This document shows, one piece after another, positions 54,974 to 63,436 of a DNA stretch of 64,000 nucleotides. Source of the DNA: Pseudoduganella ginsengisoli (GTDB lineage: Bacteria > Pseudomonadota > Gammaproteobacteria > Burkholderiales > Burkholderiaceae_D). The DNA lies in NCBI RefSeq assembly GCF_009720865.1, contig NZ_WNLA01000020.1:1-64000 (forward strand). The letters are read 5' to 3'. How positions within the stretch are numbered: position 1 is the first letter of the stretch; each line of letters opens with the position of its first letter. Both the position numbers and the translations under genes were made by a program. The notes under the pieces are model-generated. The model saw nothing but the letters and a program-made list of their open reading frames with translations, searched no databases and was not told the DNA's origin.

Positions 54974-57900
54974 ATGGACGAGCCTACCACCCGGCCCAAA
55001 CAACGCCGGCCCAGCGAACGATGGCTGCCGCAGGATTTGCTCAGCCCCGCGTTGACGTCAGGGCTGGTGCTGGCCGTGTGTCTTGGCTCAACATGGTGGC
55101 TGTGGAACAATGCCCGCGCCGATGCGGAGCGGGATAAGCAAGTTGACTTCAATTACCGCGTCCATGAGCTGGTCAACAATATTGCCCAGCGCATGCAAAC
55201 CTATGTGCAGGTTTTGTATGGCGCGCAAGGTCTTTATGCGAGTTCCGAATATGTGGACCGCTCCGAATTCCACAGTTACGTCACCGGCCAGGGGTTGAAC
55301 GAACATTTCCCCGGCATCCAGGGCATAGGCCACATGCGCCTGGTCGATGCCGGCCAGCTCCAGCGCCACATTGCCGCAGTCCGCAGCGAAGGTTTTCCCG
55401 ATTACACGGTGCGACCGGCCGGCGACCGGCCCCAGTACGCACCCATCGTCTACCTGGAACCGTTCGAGGGCGCCAATTTGCGGGCGTTCGGCTTTGACGC
55501 GATGTCCGAGCCTGGGCGCCGCGCGGCGCTGGAATTGGCGCGCGATACCGGGATGCCCGCCATGTCCGGCAAGATCACGCTGGTGCAGGAAGCGTCGGCG
55601 CACGTCCAGTCCGGCTTCTTGATCGTCTTGCCGGTGTACCGCAACCACGTGCCGCACGCCACCTTGCAGCAGCGCCGCGCCACTATCGAAGGCTGGGTGT
55701 ATTCACCGTTCCGCATGGGCGACGTGATGGCCGGGATAGGCGGCGAACGGGCGGCCAGCCTGGATGTGGAAATTTACGATGGCGATGCGGTGGACGTGGC
55801 CAACCGCATGTATGACAGTGTGGTGGACGTGCCCGGTGTCCGCGTACGCCGCACGGTGCAGAAAATCAGCATTGCGGGCCACCGGTGGACAGTGCAGATC
55901 AGCGGCTTGCCGGGAAGCGGCGTCGGGCTGGACGATGAGCGCGATGGCCGTGTGCGGTTGATCGGCCTATCCGGCGCGGTGCTGAGCGCCATGCTGCCGG
56001 CGCTGGCCTGGCTGTTGGCGCATAGCCGGCGCAAATCGCGCGCGGCGCTGGCGCAGGCCCACCAGCTGGCCGATGAACTGGCGGAAGGGCAAGCGCATAT
56101 CGTCGCGATGGCGGAAAGCGCGCAGCGCAACCAGCAAGTCTTGCGCAGCATTCTTGATTCCACGGTTGACGGCATATTGGTCGATAACTTCCGCGGCGTG
56201 ATCCTCAATTCCAACCGCCGCTTCCGCGAAATGTGGGACGTACCGGAGCAGCTGGACTGGGAAGCCGACGGTGCGGCCCTGATGCGGCACGTGTCGGGAC
56301 AACTGGTGTATCCGCCCGTGTTTGACGATGCCGTGCAGCGCATGCTCAGCTCCAATGAAGAACAGCGCACGCTGCTGCACATGAAGGATGGCCGCGTGCT
56401 GGAACAATATACGCGGGGCATCTGCCTGGGCAATGAATCCGTGCGGCTGTGGTCTTTCCGCGATATCACGGAACGCATGCACAGCGAGCGGCGCGAGCAG
56501 ATGCGGAGGCACGTGCTGGAATTGCTGGCGACGGGGGCGCCCCTGGAATCCGTGCTGCAAAGCGTGGTGCAAGGCGTCGAAGCGGACAATCCCGGCATGC
56601 TGTGCGCATTGATGCTGCTCGATGACGATGGCCGCCGCCTGCTGGTAGGCGCGGCGCCCAGTTTGCCCGCGTTCTTTAACGCGGCCTTGCACGGCCATTA
56701 TGTGGATATGGGGGAAGGCTGCTGCGGCCAGGCCGTCATGACGGGCGAGCGGGTCATCGTGGAAAACATGGAAACGGATCCGCTATGGAGGCAGTACCGC
56801 GACCTGTCCATGCGGGCGGGCTTGAAATCGTGCTGGTCGGAGCCGATCCGCGGCGCCACCGGCAAAATCCTCGGCGCGTTTGCCATTTTCCAGCGCGAAC
56901 CGCAGCGGCCCAGCGTCGCCCACATGGCGCTGATCGAGCAGGCGTCGCGGCTGGCCGGCATCGCCATTGAACAGGCGCAGGCCGGCGTGGCGCTGCGCGC
57001 CGGCGAAGCGCGCTTCCGCAGCCTGTATGACAATGCGCCGGTGGCGCTGTGGGAGCAGGACTGGTCAGCGGTGCACGGCGCGCTGCAGGAATTGCGGGAA
57101 TCCGGCGTCGAAGATTTGCCGCTGTACTTGCAAAACAATCCCAGCCAGCTGGCACGCATGGCGGCCATGGTGCGGATTGTCGACGTCAATGCCGCCGCGC
57201 TGGCGCAGGTGGGGGCGGCGCCGGGCAACAAGGATTTGTCGGCATTGTCGCTGGCGCAGAATTTCGACGCGTCCGCCATGCCGGCGTTTGGCCGCGCGCT
57301 GGCGGCGCTGCTGCAGGGCGCGCATTTGTTTTCCTGTGAAAGCACGTTCCAGCGCCTCGATGGCGCCACGCGGCAAAATGAATTGACGCTGCTGGTGATG
57401 CCGGGCCATACGCACAACCTGGACTTCGTGATTGTGTCCACGGTCGACATCACGGAACGCAAGCGCATGAATGATGAGTTGCTGATGCTGGCCACGACGG
57501 ATTTCCTCACGGGCTTGCCGAACCGGCGTGAATTCATGGCGCGGCTGGAAGATGAACAAGCCCGTTTGCAGCGCGATGTCGGTGTGCGGGGCGGACGCGC
57601 CGCCGTGCTGATGCTCGACATCGACCACTTCAAGCGCATTAACGATGAATATGGCCATGCTGCAGGGGATGCGGTATTGCGCCACCTGGCAGCGCAAATG
57701 CGCGATTGCCAGCGCAAGATCGACATGCTGGGCCGCGTCGGCGGCGAGGAATTCGCCGTGCTGCTGCCCGGTGCAGACGTGCCGGCCGCGATGGCGTTTG
57801 CCGAGCGGCTGCGCCAGCGCATAGCCAGCACGCCGCTGGAAATCGATGGCCACGTGCTGGCCGTGACGGTCAGTATCGGCATCGCCGCCATGCATGCGCG

Positions 57901-58051
57901 CGATCCGGGCGGCGATGCGGCATTGATCCGCGCCGACAAGGCGCTGTACCGGGCGAAGCGGGGAGGGCGGAACCGGGTGGAACTGGCCGGCGAGGGAAAT
58001 GATCCGGACCTGGAAGACAAGCCGGAGGCGGTGGCGCCCCCGGCCTTTTAA
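54974..58051 (+). CDS. Membrane-bound CHASE-PAS-GAF-GGDEF diguanylate cyclase
   Basis: A 1025-residue sensor cyclase. The first transmembrane helix (about 25-45) and a second near 330-350 enclose a periplasmic CHASE domain (about 70-280, FPGIQGIGHMRLVD). A PAS domain (about 390-510), a GAF domain (about 520-670) and a second PAS-like region precede the GGDEF domain (about 840-1000). The active site is GGEEF (about 922), with RKID five residues earlier as the I-site. It should make c-di-GMP in response to a periplasmic ligand. A GTG three codons upstream (54965) is an alternative start. Confidence 0.9.
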   Translation: MDEPTTRPKQRRPSERWLPQDLLSPALTSGLVLAVCLGSTWWLWNNARADAERDKQVDFNYRVHELVNNIAQRMQTYVQVLYGAQGLYASSEYVDRSEFHSYVTGQGLNEHFPGIQGIGHMRLVDAGQLQRHIAAVRSEGFPDYTVRPAGDRPQYAPIVYLEPFEGANLRAFGFDAMSEPGRRAALELARDTGMPAMSGKITLVQEASAHVQSGFLIVLPVYRNHVPHATLQQRRATIEGWVYSPFRMGDVMAGIGGERAASLDVEIYDGDAVDVANRMYDSVVDVPGVRVRRTVQKISIAGHRWTVQISGLPGSGVGLDDERDGRVRLIGLSGAVLSAMLPALAWLLAHSRRKSRAALAQAHQLADELAEGQAHIVAMAESAQRNQQVLRSILDSTVDGILVDNFRGVILNSNRRFREMWDVPEQLDWEADGAALMRHVSGQLVYPPVFDDAVQRMLSSNEEQRTLLHMKDGRVLEQYTRGICLGNESVRLWSFRDITERMHSERREQMRRHVLELLATGAPLESVLQSVVQGVEADNPGMLCALMLLDDDGRRLLVGAAPSLPAFFNAALHGHYVDMGEGCCGQAVMTGERVIVENMETDPLWRQYRDLSMRAGLKSCWSEPIRGATGKILGAFAIFQREPQRPSVAHMALIEQASRLAGIAIEQAQAGVALRAGEARFRSLYDNAPVALWEQDWSAVHGALQELRESGVEDLPLYLQNNPSQLARMAAMVRIVDVNAAALAQVGAAPGNKDLSALSLAQNFDASAMPAFGRALAALLQGAHLFSCESTFQRLDGATRQNELTLLVMPGHTHNLDFVIVSTVDITERKRMNDELLMLATTDFLTGLPNRREFMARLEDEQARLQRDVGVRGGRAAVLMLDIDHFKRINDEYGHAAGDAVLRHLAAQMRDCQRKIDMLGRVGGEEFAVLLPGADVPAAMAFAERLRQRIASTPLEIDGHVLAVTVSIGIAAMHARDPGGDAALIRADKALYRAKRGGRNRVELAGEGNDPDLEDKPEAVAPPAF

Positions 58052-58100
58052 TTCTATGGGTGCAGGGCCTTCAGGCCGGGCATCCACATTTTTCAGCTGA

Positions 58101-58481
58101 TCACACAGCGTGTTCGTACGCAGCTTTTTCGCGGTGCTTGCGGTTGCGCGACATGATGAACCAGACAATCGCGGCAGGGATCAGCAGCGGCAGCGTGAAG
58201 GGGGCAATCACGGCTGCCAGGATGATGCCCACCAGCGCCAGCGCTACCACCATCAGCACGCCCAGGCCGGCAAACACGCAGCCCACAAAGACCGCGGCGC
58301 ACGTGACGGCAATCGCGGCAATCACCATGCCCAAGCCGCCGAAGACCAGGCCCAGCAAAGCGCCCAGCGGGCCGTGAATTTCATCGCCATCGATGTTGAC
58401 GGTCATGCCGTTGGTGTCGATGGCATTCCATGCGCAGATGGCCAGGATAGCAAGGATCGCGATGGCAATAAACTTTTTCAT
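58101..58481 (-). CDS. Small membrane protein of unknown function
   Basis: A 126-residue protein with an N-terminal hydrophobic helix (MKKFIAIAILAILAI) and two or three more Gly/Ala/Val-rich helices (residues 40-110), with a basic C-terminus (RNRKHREK). It resembles small envelope-stress membrane proteins but I assign no family. It is transcribed alone from upstream of 58481. Confidence 0.65.
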   Translation of the reverse strand: MKKFIAIAILAILAICAWNAIDTNGMTVNIDGDEIHGPLGALLGLVFGGLGMVIAAIAVTCAAVFVGCVFAGLGVLMVVALALVGIILAAVIAPFTLPLLIPAAIVWFIMSRNRKHREKAAYEHAV

Positions 58482-58664
58482 TTTGGTTCCCTCGTTGTAG
58501 TGGTTTGTTCGGTGATTCGTTTTGGTATGGTGAAACTGTACGCTTCACCCCTTTGCGCGGCCACAAACGTGCGATAAACGGTGGAATTGACGGGATAAAT
58601 GGGGCGCTGGCGCGGATGGGCTGCGGCCATGGTGGGGGCTGCTGAAAAACTAGGCAATTTTTCC

Positions 58665-58692
58665 TTGAAATAAAGTCATGATTACCTATACT
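58665..58692 (+). promoter_or_regulatory. Sigma-70 promoter of the small Pro-rich gene
   Basis: TTGAAA (58665-58670), a 16-base spacer and TATACT (58687-58692) lie 30 bases before the ATG of the 79-residue protein. Both hexamers are close to consensus. Confidence 0.6.
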
Positions 58693-58721
58693 AACTACCT
58701 AACCTGCACTTGGAGGGCTAT

Positions 58722-58961
58722 ATGGCTTGGCTTGAAATTAGCGAGGGTCAATCGATATCCTCGGGATTCGGCAGTGAAATGCGCCAGCGCAGCGCACAGT
58801 GCTCAGGTGGACCCAAAGGGCCGCCGTCTGCACCGCCCAGTATCCCGCCGATCATCATCAACCCGTTTACCTACCATATGCCGGAACCGGCAATTGATCC
58901 GCGCCGCACGCCGCTGGGGCCGCCTATAGCGCCGCCGCCCCGGCCAGCATGCCGTTTGTGA
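58722..58961 (+). CDS. Small proline-rich protein (79 aa)
   Basis: A 79-residue protein with an N-terminal soluble segment (MAWLEISEGQSISSGFGSEM) and a Pro-rich tail (PPSAPPSIPPIIINPFTYHMP). It has its own promoter (58665), ribosome site (GGAGG at 58712) and intrinsic terminator (58968), so it is clearly an expressed independent unit. No family is recognised; the Pro-rich tail suggests a short secreted or protein-binding peptide. Confidence 0.65.
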   Translation: MAWLEISEGQSISSGFGSEMRQRSAQCSGGPKGPPSAPPSIPPIIINPFTYHMPEPAIDPRRTPLGPPIAPPPRPACRL

Positions 58962-58967
58962 TCAAAC

Positions 58968-58996
58968 AAAGCCCGCTCACGCAGCGGGCTTTTTGT
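58968..58996 (+). terminator. Rho-independent terminator
   Basis: AAAGCCCGCT, a five-base loop and AGCGGGCTTTTTG form an eight-pair GC-rich stem followed by a T-run. It lies seven bases after the stop of the 79-residue gene and separates it from the LexA-controlled promoter. Confidence 0.85.
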
Positions 58997-59024
58997 TTGC
59001 CAGGTAAAAATAACTGTATATAAT
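58997..59024 (+). promoter_or_regulatory. Sigma-70 promoter of the LexA-controlled gene
   Basis: TTGCCA (58997-59002), 16 bases and a perfect TATAAT (59019-59024). The -10 lies inside the LexA box, so LexA binding would exclude polymerase. Confidence 0.7.
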
Positions 59025-59031
59025 TACAGTA
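59012..59031. promoter_or_regulatory. LexA (SOS) box
   Basis: AACTGTATATAATTACAGTA matches the LexA consensus CTGT-N8-ACAG exactly and is close to the E. coli box over its full 20 bases. It covers the -10 of the promoter and lies 24 bases before the start codon. Confidence 0.85.
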
Positions 59032-59055
59032 TTCTCAGCCAAGCCGGAGTTTTGT

Positions 59056-59550
59056 ATGACCGATGATTTAATGGAATTTGCAGACGAAGAAGTACTGGTG
59101 CAGGAAGACCGCGTGTGGCAGGGCAATGGCTGGACTGCGCGCGTCATCAAGAATGAAGAAGATGAAGGCTGGGCCGTGGCCATGATCAAGGATGGCGAGC
59201 CGGAACCGGCGCTGGTGGGGCCGTGGACCATGGGGCGCGACAAAAAAAATCCCAAGCCGCTTGATATCAATGCCTTCAATACGCTGGTGAAAACCGCCAG
59301 CGAAGTGATCCGCCGCCACGAACAGCAATTGCACGCGCAATTGCACAAGAGCGTGCGGGTGCATACGGTAGGCGCAGCCTACATTACCGTCAATCTCGAC
59401 ATTACCGCCGATGAAGATGATCCGTATGCGACGCTGACGGCGTTTGACCCGTATGGCGAAGAACAGGCGCAAGTACGGGTGGCGCCAAACTTCAAATTGA
59501 CGGTGGCGTCGGCCACGGCCTGGATGGAATCGGGCTACCGCAAGCCGTGA
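59056..59550 (+). CDS. Uncharacterised SOS-regulated protein (164 aa)
   Basis: A 164-residue acidic soluble protein (EFADEEVLVQEDRVWQG) with two apparent parts: a small basic-acidic N-terminal region (WAVAMIKDGEPEPALVGPWTMGRDKK, quoted in part) and a beta-rich C-terminal part (VRVHTVGAAYITVNLDITADED, quoted in part). I recognise no family. A LexA box over the -10 makes it an SOS gene; no neighbour gives a function. Confidence 0.75.
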   Translation: MTDDLMEFADEEVLVQEDRVWQGNGWTARVIKNEEDEGWAVAMIKDGEPEPALVGPWTMGRDKKNPKPLDINAFNTLVKTASEVIRRHEQQLHAQLHKSVRVHTVGAAYITVNLDITADEDDPYATLTAFDPYGEEQAQVRVAPNFKLTVASATAWMESGYRKP

Positions 59551-59624
59551 TGGGGGGATGGGAAGGCATCCGGGTGTTGCATCGGGGTGCAATCCGCTGG
59601 CCTGGACAGTTGCCGCCTGCTAGT

Positions 59625-59656
59625 ATTTCCTATGCGCATTTTGCCCAATAGGAAAT
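59625..59656 (+). promoter_or_regulatory. Perfect inverted repeat that contains the ribosome-binding site
   Basis: ATTTCCTAT (59625-59633) and ATAGGAAAT (59648-59656) are perfect nine-base arms with a 14-base spacer. The right arm holds the AGGAAA ribosome site of the histidine kinase starting at 59662. It could be an operator or an RNA stem that hides the site. Confidence 0.5.
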
Positions 59657-59661
59657 CATAG

Positions 59662-61620
59662 ATGGAAAGCCGCCTCAGCCGCCTGGAAGCCGTACAAAGC
59701 ATGTTGCTCGAAATCGGGCAAAAATCAAGCACTTGCACCGACATCGCAGAATTCCTGCAAGCCGTTCACGCGTCGCTGGGCCGCATCATGTATGCGGCCA
59801 ATTTCTTTGTCGCGCTCAGCGACCTGGACGGCAAACCCAATGCTGTGCGCTTTGTGTATTTTGTCGATGAGCTCGACGAAGCGCCGGGCCGTGGCGAACT
59901 GGTGACCTTGGCGTCGCCGGACCAGTCGCCCACCGCCTGGGTCATCTTGAACCGCCAGCCGCTGATCATGACGGCGGAAGAACACAACCAGCATGAACAG
60001 GATGGCAACACGTGGGGCTGGGGCACGACAGCGGAACACTGGATGGGCTTTCCCTTGCTGGACCAGAATCACCAGGCGCTGGGCGCCATCGTGATCCAGA
60101 GCTATGACAAGGAACACACCTTCAATGAAGAAGACCAGGCGCTGTTTTCTTTGATTGCCAATTACGTGTCCAGCGCACTGCAAGGCTTGCAAAGCATGGA
60201 CCGGCTGGAACGGGCCGTGCACGAGCGCACGGCCGCGCTGGAATTCGAAGTGGCGGAACGCCGCCGCGCGGAAAGCTTGCAGCGCGCACTGTATGAAATC
60301 GCCAGCCTGTCGGCCGGCGCGTGGGATACGGAAACCATCTGGGGCCAGCTGCATGAAGCCATCAGCGAAGTGGTGACGGCGCCGAATTTCCTGATTGCGC
60401 TGTACCAGTCCAGTTCCAACGAAATCACGATCCCGTATTTTGCCGACGAAAAAGATGCGGATGCGCCCGTTAAGCGGTTCAAGTATGGCATCGGCATGAG
60501 TTCATACATCCTCAAGCAGCGCAAACCGTGCCTGCTGGACCGCGACAGTTACCGTGAATTGCTGGCGCAAGGCGCGATTGACCACCCGCTGGGCAATGAA
60601 GAGATTGCCAGCTGGATGGGCGCGCCCATGATGCTCAACGATTACGCGTATGGCGTGCTGATCGTGCAGAGCTATGACGACAATGTGATTTATGGCCAGT
60701 CGGACCTCGACATCCTGGCCTTCATGGCGAACCACGTGGCCGTGGCGATTTCCCGCCTGCAAAACGAGCGCGCCATCCGTTTGGCCAAGGAAACCTTGGA
60801 AGAGCAAAACGTGTCGCTGAACAATGCGCTGCACCAGTTGCAGGAAGCGCAATCGGAATTGGTGCGGCAAGAAAAGCTGGCGTCGCTGGGGCGGCTCGTG
60901 GCCGGTGTCGCCCACGAAATCAATACGCCGCTGGGCATCTGCGTGACGGCCACCAGCCATCTGGTGCAGGAATTGAAACTCACGCGGGAAGACTTGGCGG
61001 CGGGCACGCTGGACGAAGAAGGGTTAAATCAATTCTTCGACATCATCGACCAGTCGCTGCGCATCATGACCACCAATACGCAGCGCGCGGCCGCGCTGGT
61101 GCGCAGCTTTAAGCAAGTGGCGGTGGACCAGTCATCGGACAGCGTGCGCGCCTTCAACTTGCGCAAATACCTGGATGAAGTGCTGCTGTCGCTGCAGCCC
61201 AAATTGAAGGGCAAGCCGATCAAGGTCGATGTCGACGTGCCGCCCGATATTCAAATGGAAAGCTTCCCCGGCGCCGTATCGCAAATCATCACGAACATGG
61301 TGGTCAATTCGCTGGTGCACGGTTATGGCGACGGGCAGGAAGGCACCATCAAGATCAAGGGCCGCGTCGATGGCGAGCATGTGCTGTTTGACTACAGCGA
61401 CGACGGCATCGGCATGGACCAGACTACCTTGGCGCAACTGTTCGACCCATTTTTCACCACCAAGCGCGGCTCGGGCGGCAGCGGGCTGGGGGCGCACATC
61501 TTGTATAACCTCGTGACAGGCGCGCTGGGCGGCACCGTCAAAGCCATCAGCGCACCGGGGATGGGGCTGCATTACAGCTTGAAGTTCCCGAAGGTGCAGC
61601 ATGGGAAGATTGCCGCGTGA
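59662..61620 (+). CDS. Cytoplasmic histidine kinase with two GAF domains
   Basis: A 652-residue sensor kinase without membrane segments. GAF1 covers about 20-175 and GAF2 about 215-370; a coiled coil leads to the HisKA phospho-acceptor in VAGVAHEINTPLG (about 415). The ATPase boxes are NSLVHGYG, DDGIGM and GSGGSGLGAHIL. The ligand is not known. No response regulator is adjacent. A strong inverted repeat surrounds its ribosome site. Confidence 0.88.
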   Translation: MESRLSRLEAVQSMLLEIGQKSSTCTDIAEFLQAVHASLGRIMYAANFFVALSDLDGKPNAVRFVYFVDELDEAPGRGELVTLASPDQSPTAWVILNRQPLIMTAEEHNQHEQDGNTWGWGTTAEHWMGFPLLDQNHQALGAIVIQSYDKEHTFNEEDQALFSLIANYVSSALQGLQSMDRLERAVHERTAALEFEVAERRRAESLQRALYEIASLSAGAWDTETIWGQLHEAISEVVTAPNFLIALYQSSSNEITIPYFADEKDADAPVKRFKYGIGMSSYILKQRKPCLLDRDSYRELLAQGAIDHPLGNEEIASWMGAPMMLNDYAYGVLIVQSYDDNVIYGQSDLDILAFMANHVAVAISRLQNERAIRLAKETLEEQNVSLNNALHQLQEAQSELVRQEKLASLGRLVAGVAHEINTPLGICVTATSHLVQELKLTREDLAAGTLDEEGLNQFFDIIDQSLRIMTTNTQRAAALVRSFKQVAVDQSSDSVRAFNLRKYLDEVLLSLQPKLKGKPIKVDVDVPPDIQMESFPGAVSQIITNMVVNSLVHGYGDGQEGTIKIKGRVDGEHVLFDYSDDGIGMDQTTLAQLFDPFFTTKRGSGGSGLGAHILYNLVTGALGGTVKAISAPGMGLHYSLKFPKVQHGKIAA

Positions 61621-61686
61621 TGCCGGCTGGTTTCATCGATCCGCAAGCGCATGTGTCGGGACGGCATGGCCGCCCCTCATGGCGTA

Positions 61687-63327
61687 TTACCTCACGCTGA
61701 TCAGCTCCACATCGAATACCAGCGCCGTATTCGGCTTGATGATGCTGTTCGAACCGTATGCCCCGTAGCCCAGCGGGCTCGGGATGACCAGCGTGCGCTT
61801 GCCGCCCGCGCGCATGCCCAGCATGCCCTGCTCCCAACCGGAAATGACCTTGCCAGCGCCGAGCTGGAATTCGAAGGGCTGACGGCCGACGGATGAATCG
61901 AATTTCTGGCCTTTCAAGTCGGGCGCTTTCGGGTCGTACAGCCAGCCCGTGTAATTGACGGTCAGCGTATTTTTGTTTTGCGCGACGGCGCCCGTGCCCG
62001 CCACGGTGTCCGTCACGATCAGCTTGGCTGGCTGGACTATCGTTGGGTCTGGCGTGTACACCAGGTACGCGCCATCGCCATAGCGCTCATCCACCGTCAG
62101 CAATTGCAGCGTGCCATCCGTGCCTGCGCGGTAGCGGGTGGTGCGGGTCAGCGTGGTTGCATTGCTTGTGTCCGTGTGCACGGCCGTCAGCGTCAGGACC
62201 GCCTTGTCGAACGCGTCGCCATCCGCATCCAGCGCATAGCTGAGTGTCCGCTTGCCGGCATAGATTTTCTTCGTGCTGTCGGCATACGCGGTTTGCGTCG
62301 CATACACACCCTTGTCGCCTATCCTTGCCGCTGCCGGCAGGCTGCCGCCGCCCACATCGTATTCCCTGTTTTGGCGGAAGAAGCCCTGCAATACCGCGTT
62401 GCTGTCGTAGTAATCCGTTTGCGTCCAATACAGCCGGACCTGGCACGCGTTCAGGCCGACATCGACAGTCGTGGCCAGCGCCGTGCTGGCCTGGTCTTCA
62501 AACGTGGTGGCAACGGGCGCCGCATACGTCAGCGCCGCATTGCCCGGGCATGTACCGGCGACAGTCAGGAAATCCGTGTGTTCCGCCGACATGCTTTGCT
62601 GGTAAGCCGCGCGCAGCGGATACGTGGTGGCCGGATAGCGCACGCCATATTCCACGTAGCGGACACCGGCAGCAATGGCGGCCGCTGTGCCATTCTTGTT
62701 TTCCTCGCCTTCACTGAAATAGCGTAGTACGCCGCTCGGCGTTTCTCTCTTGTCGTCCAGAATGCCGGTCCAGTAATCCATGCCGCTCTGTTCGCCCTGC
62801 CGTTTCAGCACATTGACGTAATATCGGCTGATGATGTCGCGGTTGGTTTTGGCGCCCGCATACAGGTTTTGGAATTCTACGGAATTGGTAAAGCCGCCCG
62901 CCACGTCATACAGGCTGGCGCCGTGGTCCAGCGCGCCGATCCAGTAGCCCAGCCCGCCCGCATCCGGTTCGCGTGCAAAGGCTGCGCGGTACAGGCGGTA
63001 GGCTTGGCCGGGTGTGCCCTCGACATCGAACGCCATCGACATGTCGGCAAAGCGCAGGCGCGCCGTGGCCGCCACCGTGCGTGGCGCATCCGCGCCCGTG
63101 CTATCCGTGACAACGTAGCCGGCATCGGTTTTCGTGACGGTGTAATTGGCGATGACGCCGCTGAAGATCACCGGCTGCACTGTTTCGGCAGCGGTAGCCG
63201 CCACAGCGGCGCCCATGTGCGCACGGCCGGACGGCGCTGCGCCATTTTGCCCATCGCCGCAGCCCGTGATAACAAATGCCGTCAGCAGGCTGGCGCAAAT
63301 GAGGGAACGGCGGAGGGTAGGGCGCAT
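61687..63327 (-). CDS. Lipoprotein with DUF4214 and C-terminal FKBP-type peptidyl-prolyl isomerase
   Basis: A 546-residue protein. The signal peptide ends in a lipobox (VITGC, Cys23). DUF4214-type repeats at about 105-215 (AYRLYRAAFAREPDAGGLGYWIG, quoted in part) resemble secreted or adhesin-linked modules. A middle region (230-435) of beta strands follows, unassigned. An FKBP domain closes the protein (about 440-546), with VNYTGWLYD, KFDSS and GWEQGMLGMRAGGKR. This fusion is unusual. It probably folds or anchors exported proteins at the outer membrane. Confidence 0.8.
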   Translation of the reverse strand: MRPTLRRSLICASLLTAFVITGCGDGQNGAAPSGRAHMGAAVAATAAETVQPVIFSGVIANYTVTKTDAGYVVTDSTGADAPRTVAATARLRFADMSMAFDVEGTPGQAYRLYRAAFAREPDAGGLGYWIGALDHGASLYDVAGGFTNSVEFQNLYAGAKTNRDIISRYYVNVLKRQGEQSGMDYWTGILDDKRETPSGVLRYFSEGEENKNGTAAAIAAGVRYVEYGVRYPATTYPLRAAYQQSMSAEHTDFLTVAGTCPGNAALTYAAPVATTFEDQASTALATTVDVGLNACQVRLYWTQTDYYDSNAVLQGFFRQNREYDVGGGSLPAAARIGDKGVYATQTAYADSTKKIYAGKRTLSYALDADGDAFDKAVLTLTAVHTDTSNATTLTRTTRYRAGTDGTLQLLTVDERYGDGAYLVYTPDPTIVQPAKLIVTDTVAGTGAVAQNKNTLTVNYTGWLYDPKAPDLKGQKFDSSVGRQPFEFQLGAGKVISGWEQGMLGMRAGGKRTLVIPSPLGYGAYGSNSIIKPNTALVFDVELISVR

Positions 63328-63332
63328 GGCAG

Positions 63333-63353
63333 GGCTTTCACAAGTTGAAAGCC
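63333..63353. promoter_or_regulatory. Perfect inverted repeat just upstream of the FKBP lipoprotein start
   Basis: GGCTTTCA (63333-63340) and TGAAAGCC (63346-63353) are perfect eight-base arms with a five-base spacer, five bases before the minus-strand ATG at 63327. It could be an operator or a leader hairpin. No clear ribosome site is seen beside it. Confidence 0.45.
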
Positions 63354-63436
63354 GACGAGTTTAGCGCATTTTCAATGCAGAAATATGTCGCGGATTTGTA
63401 ACCGCAACAGTCTGTTACGCAGCTGGCCAGTTCAGC

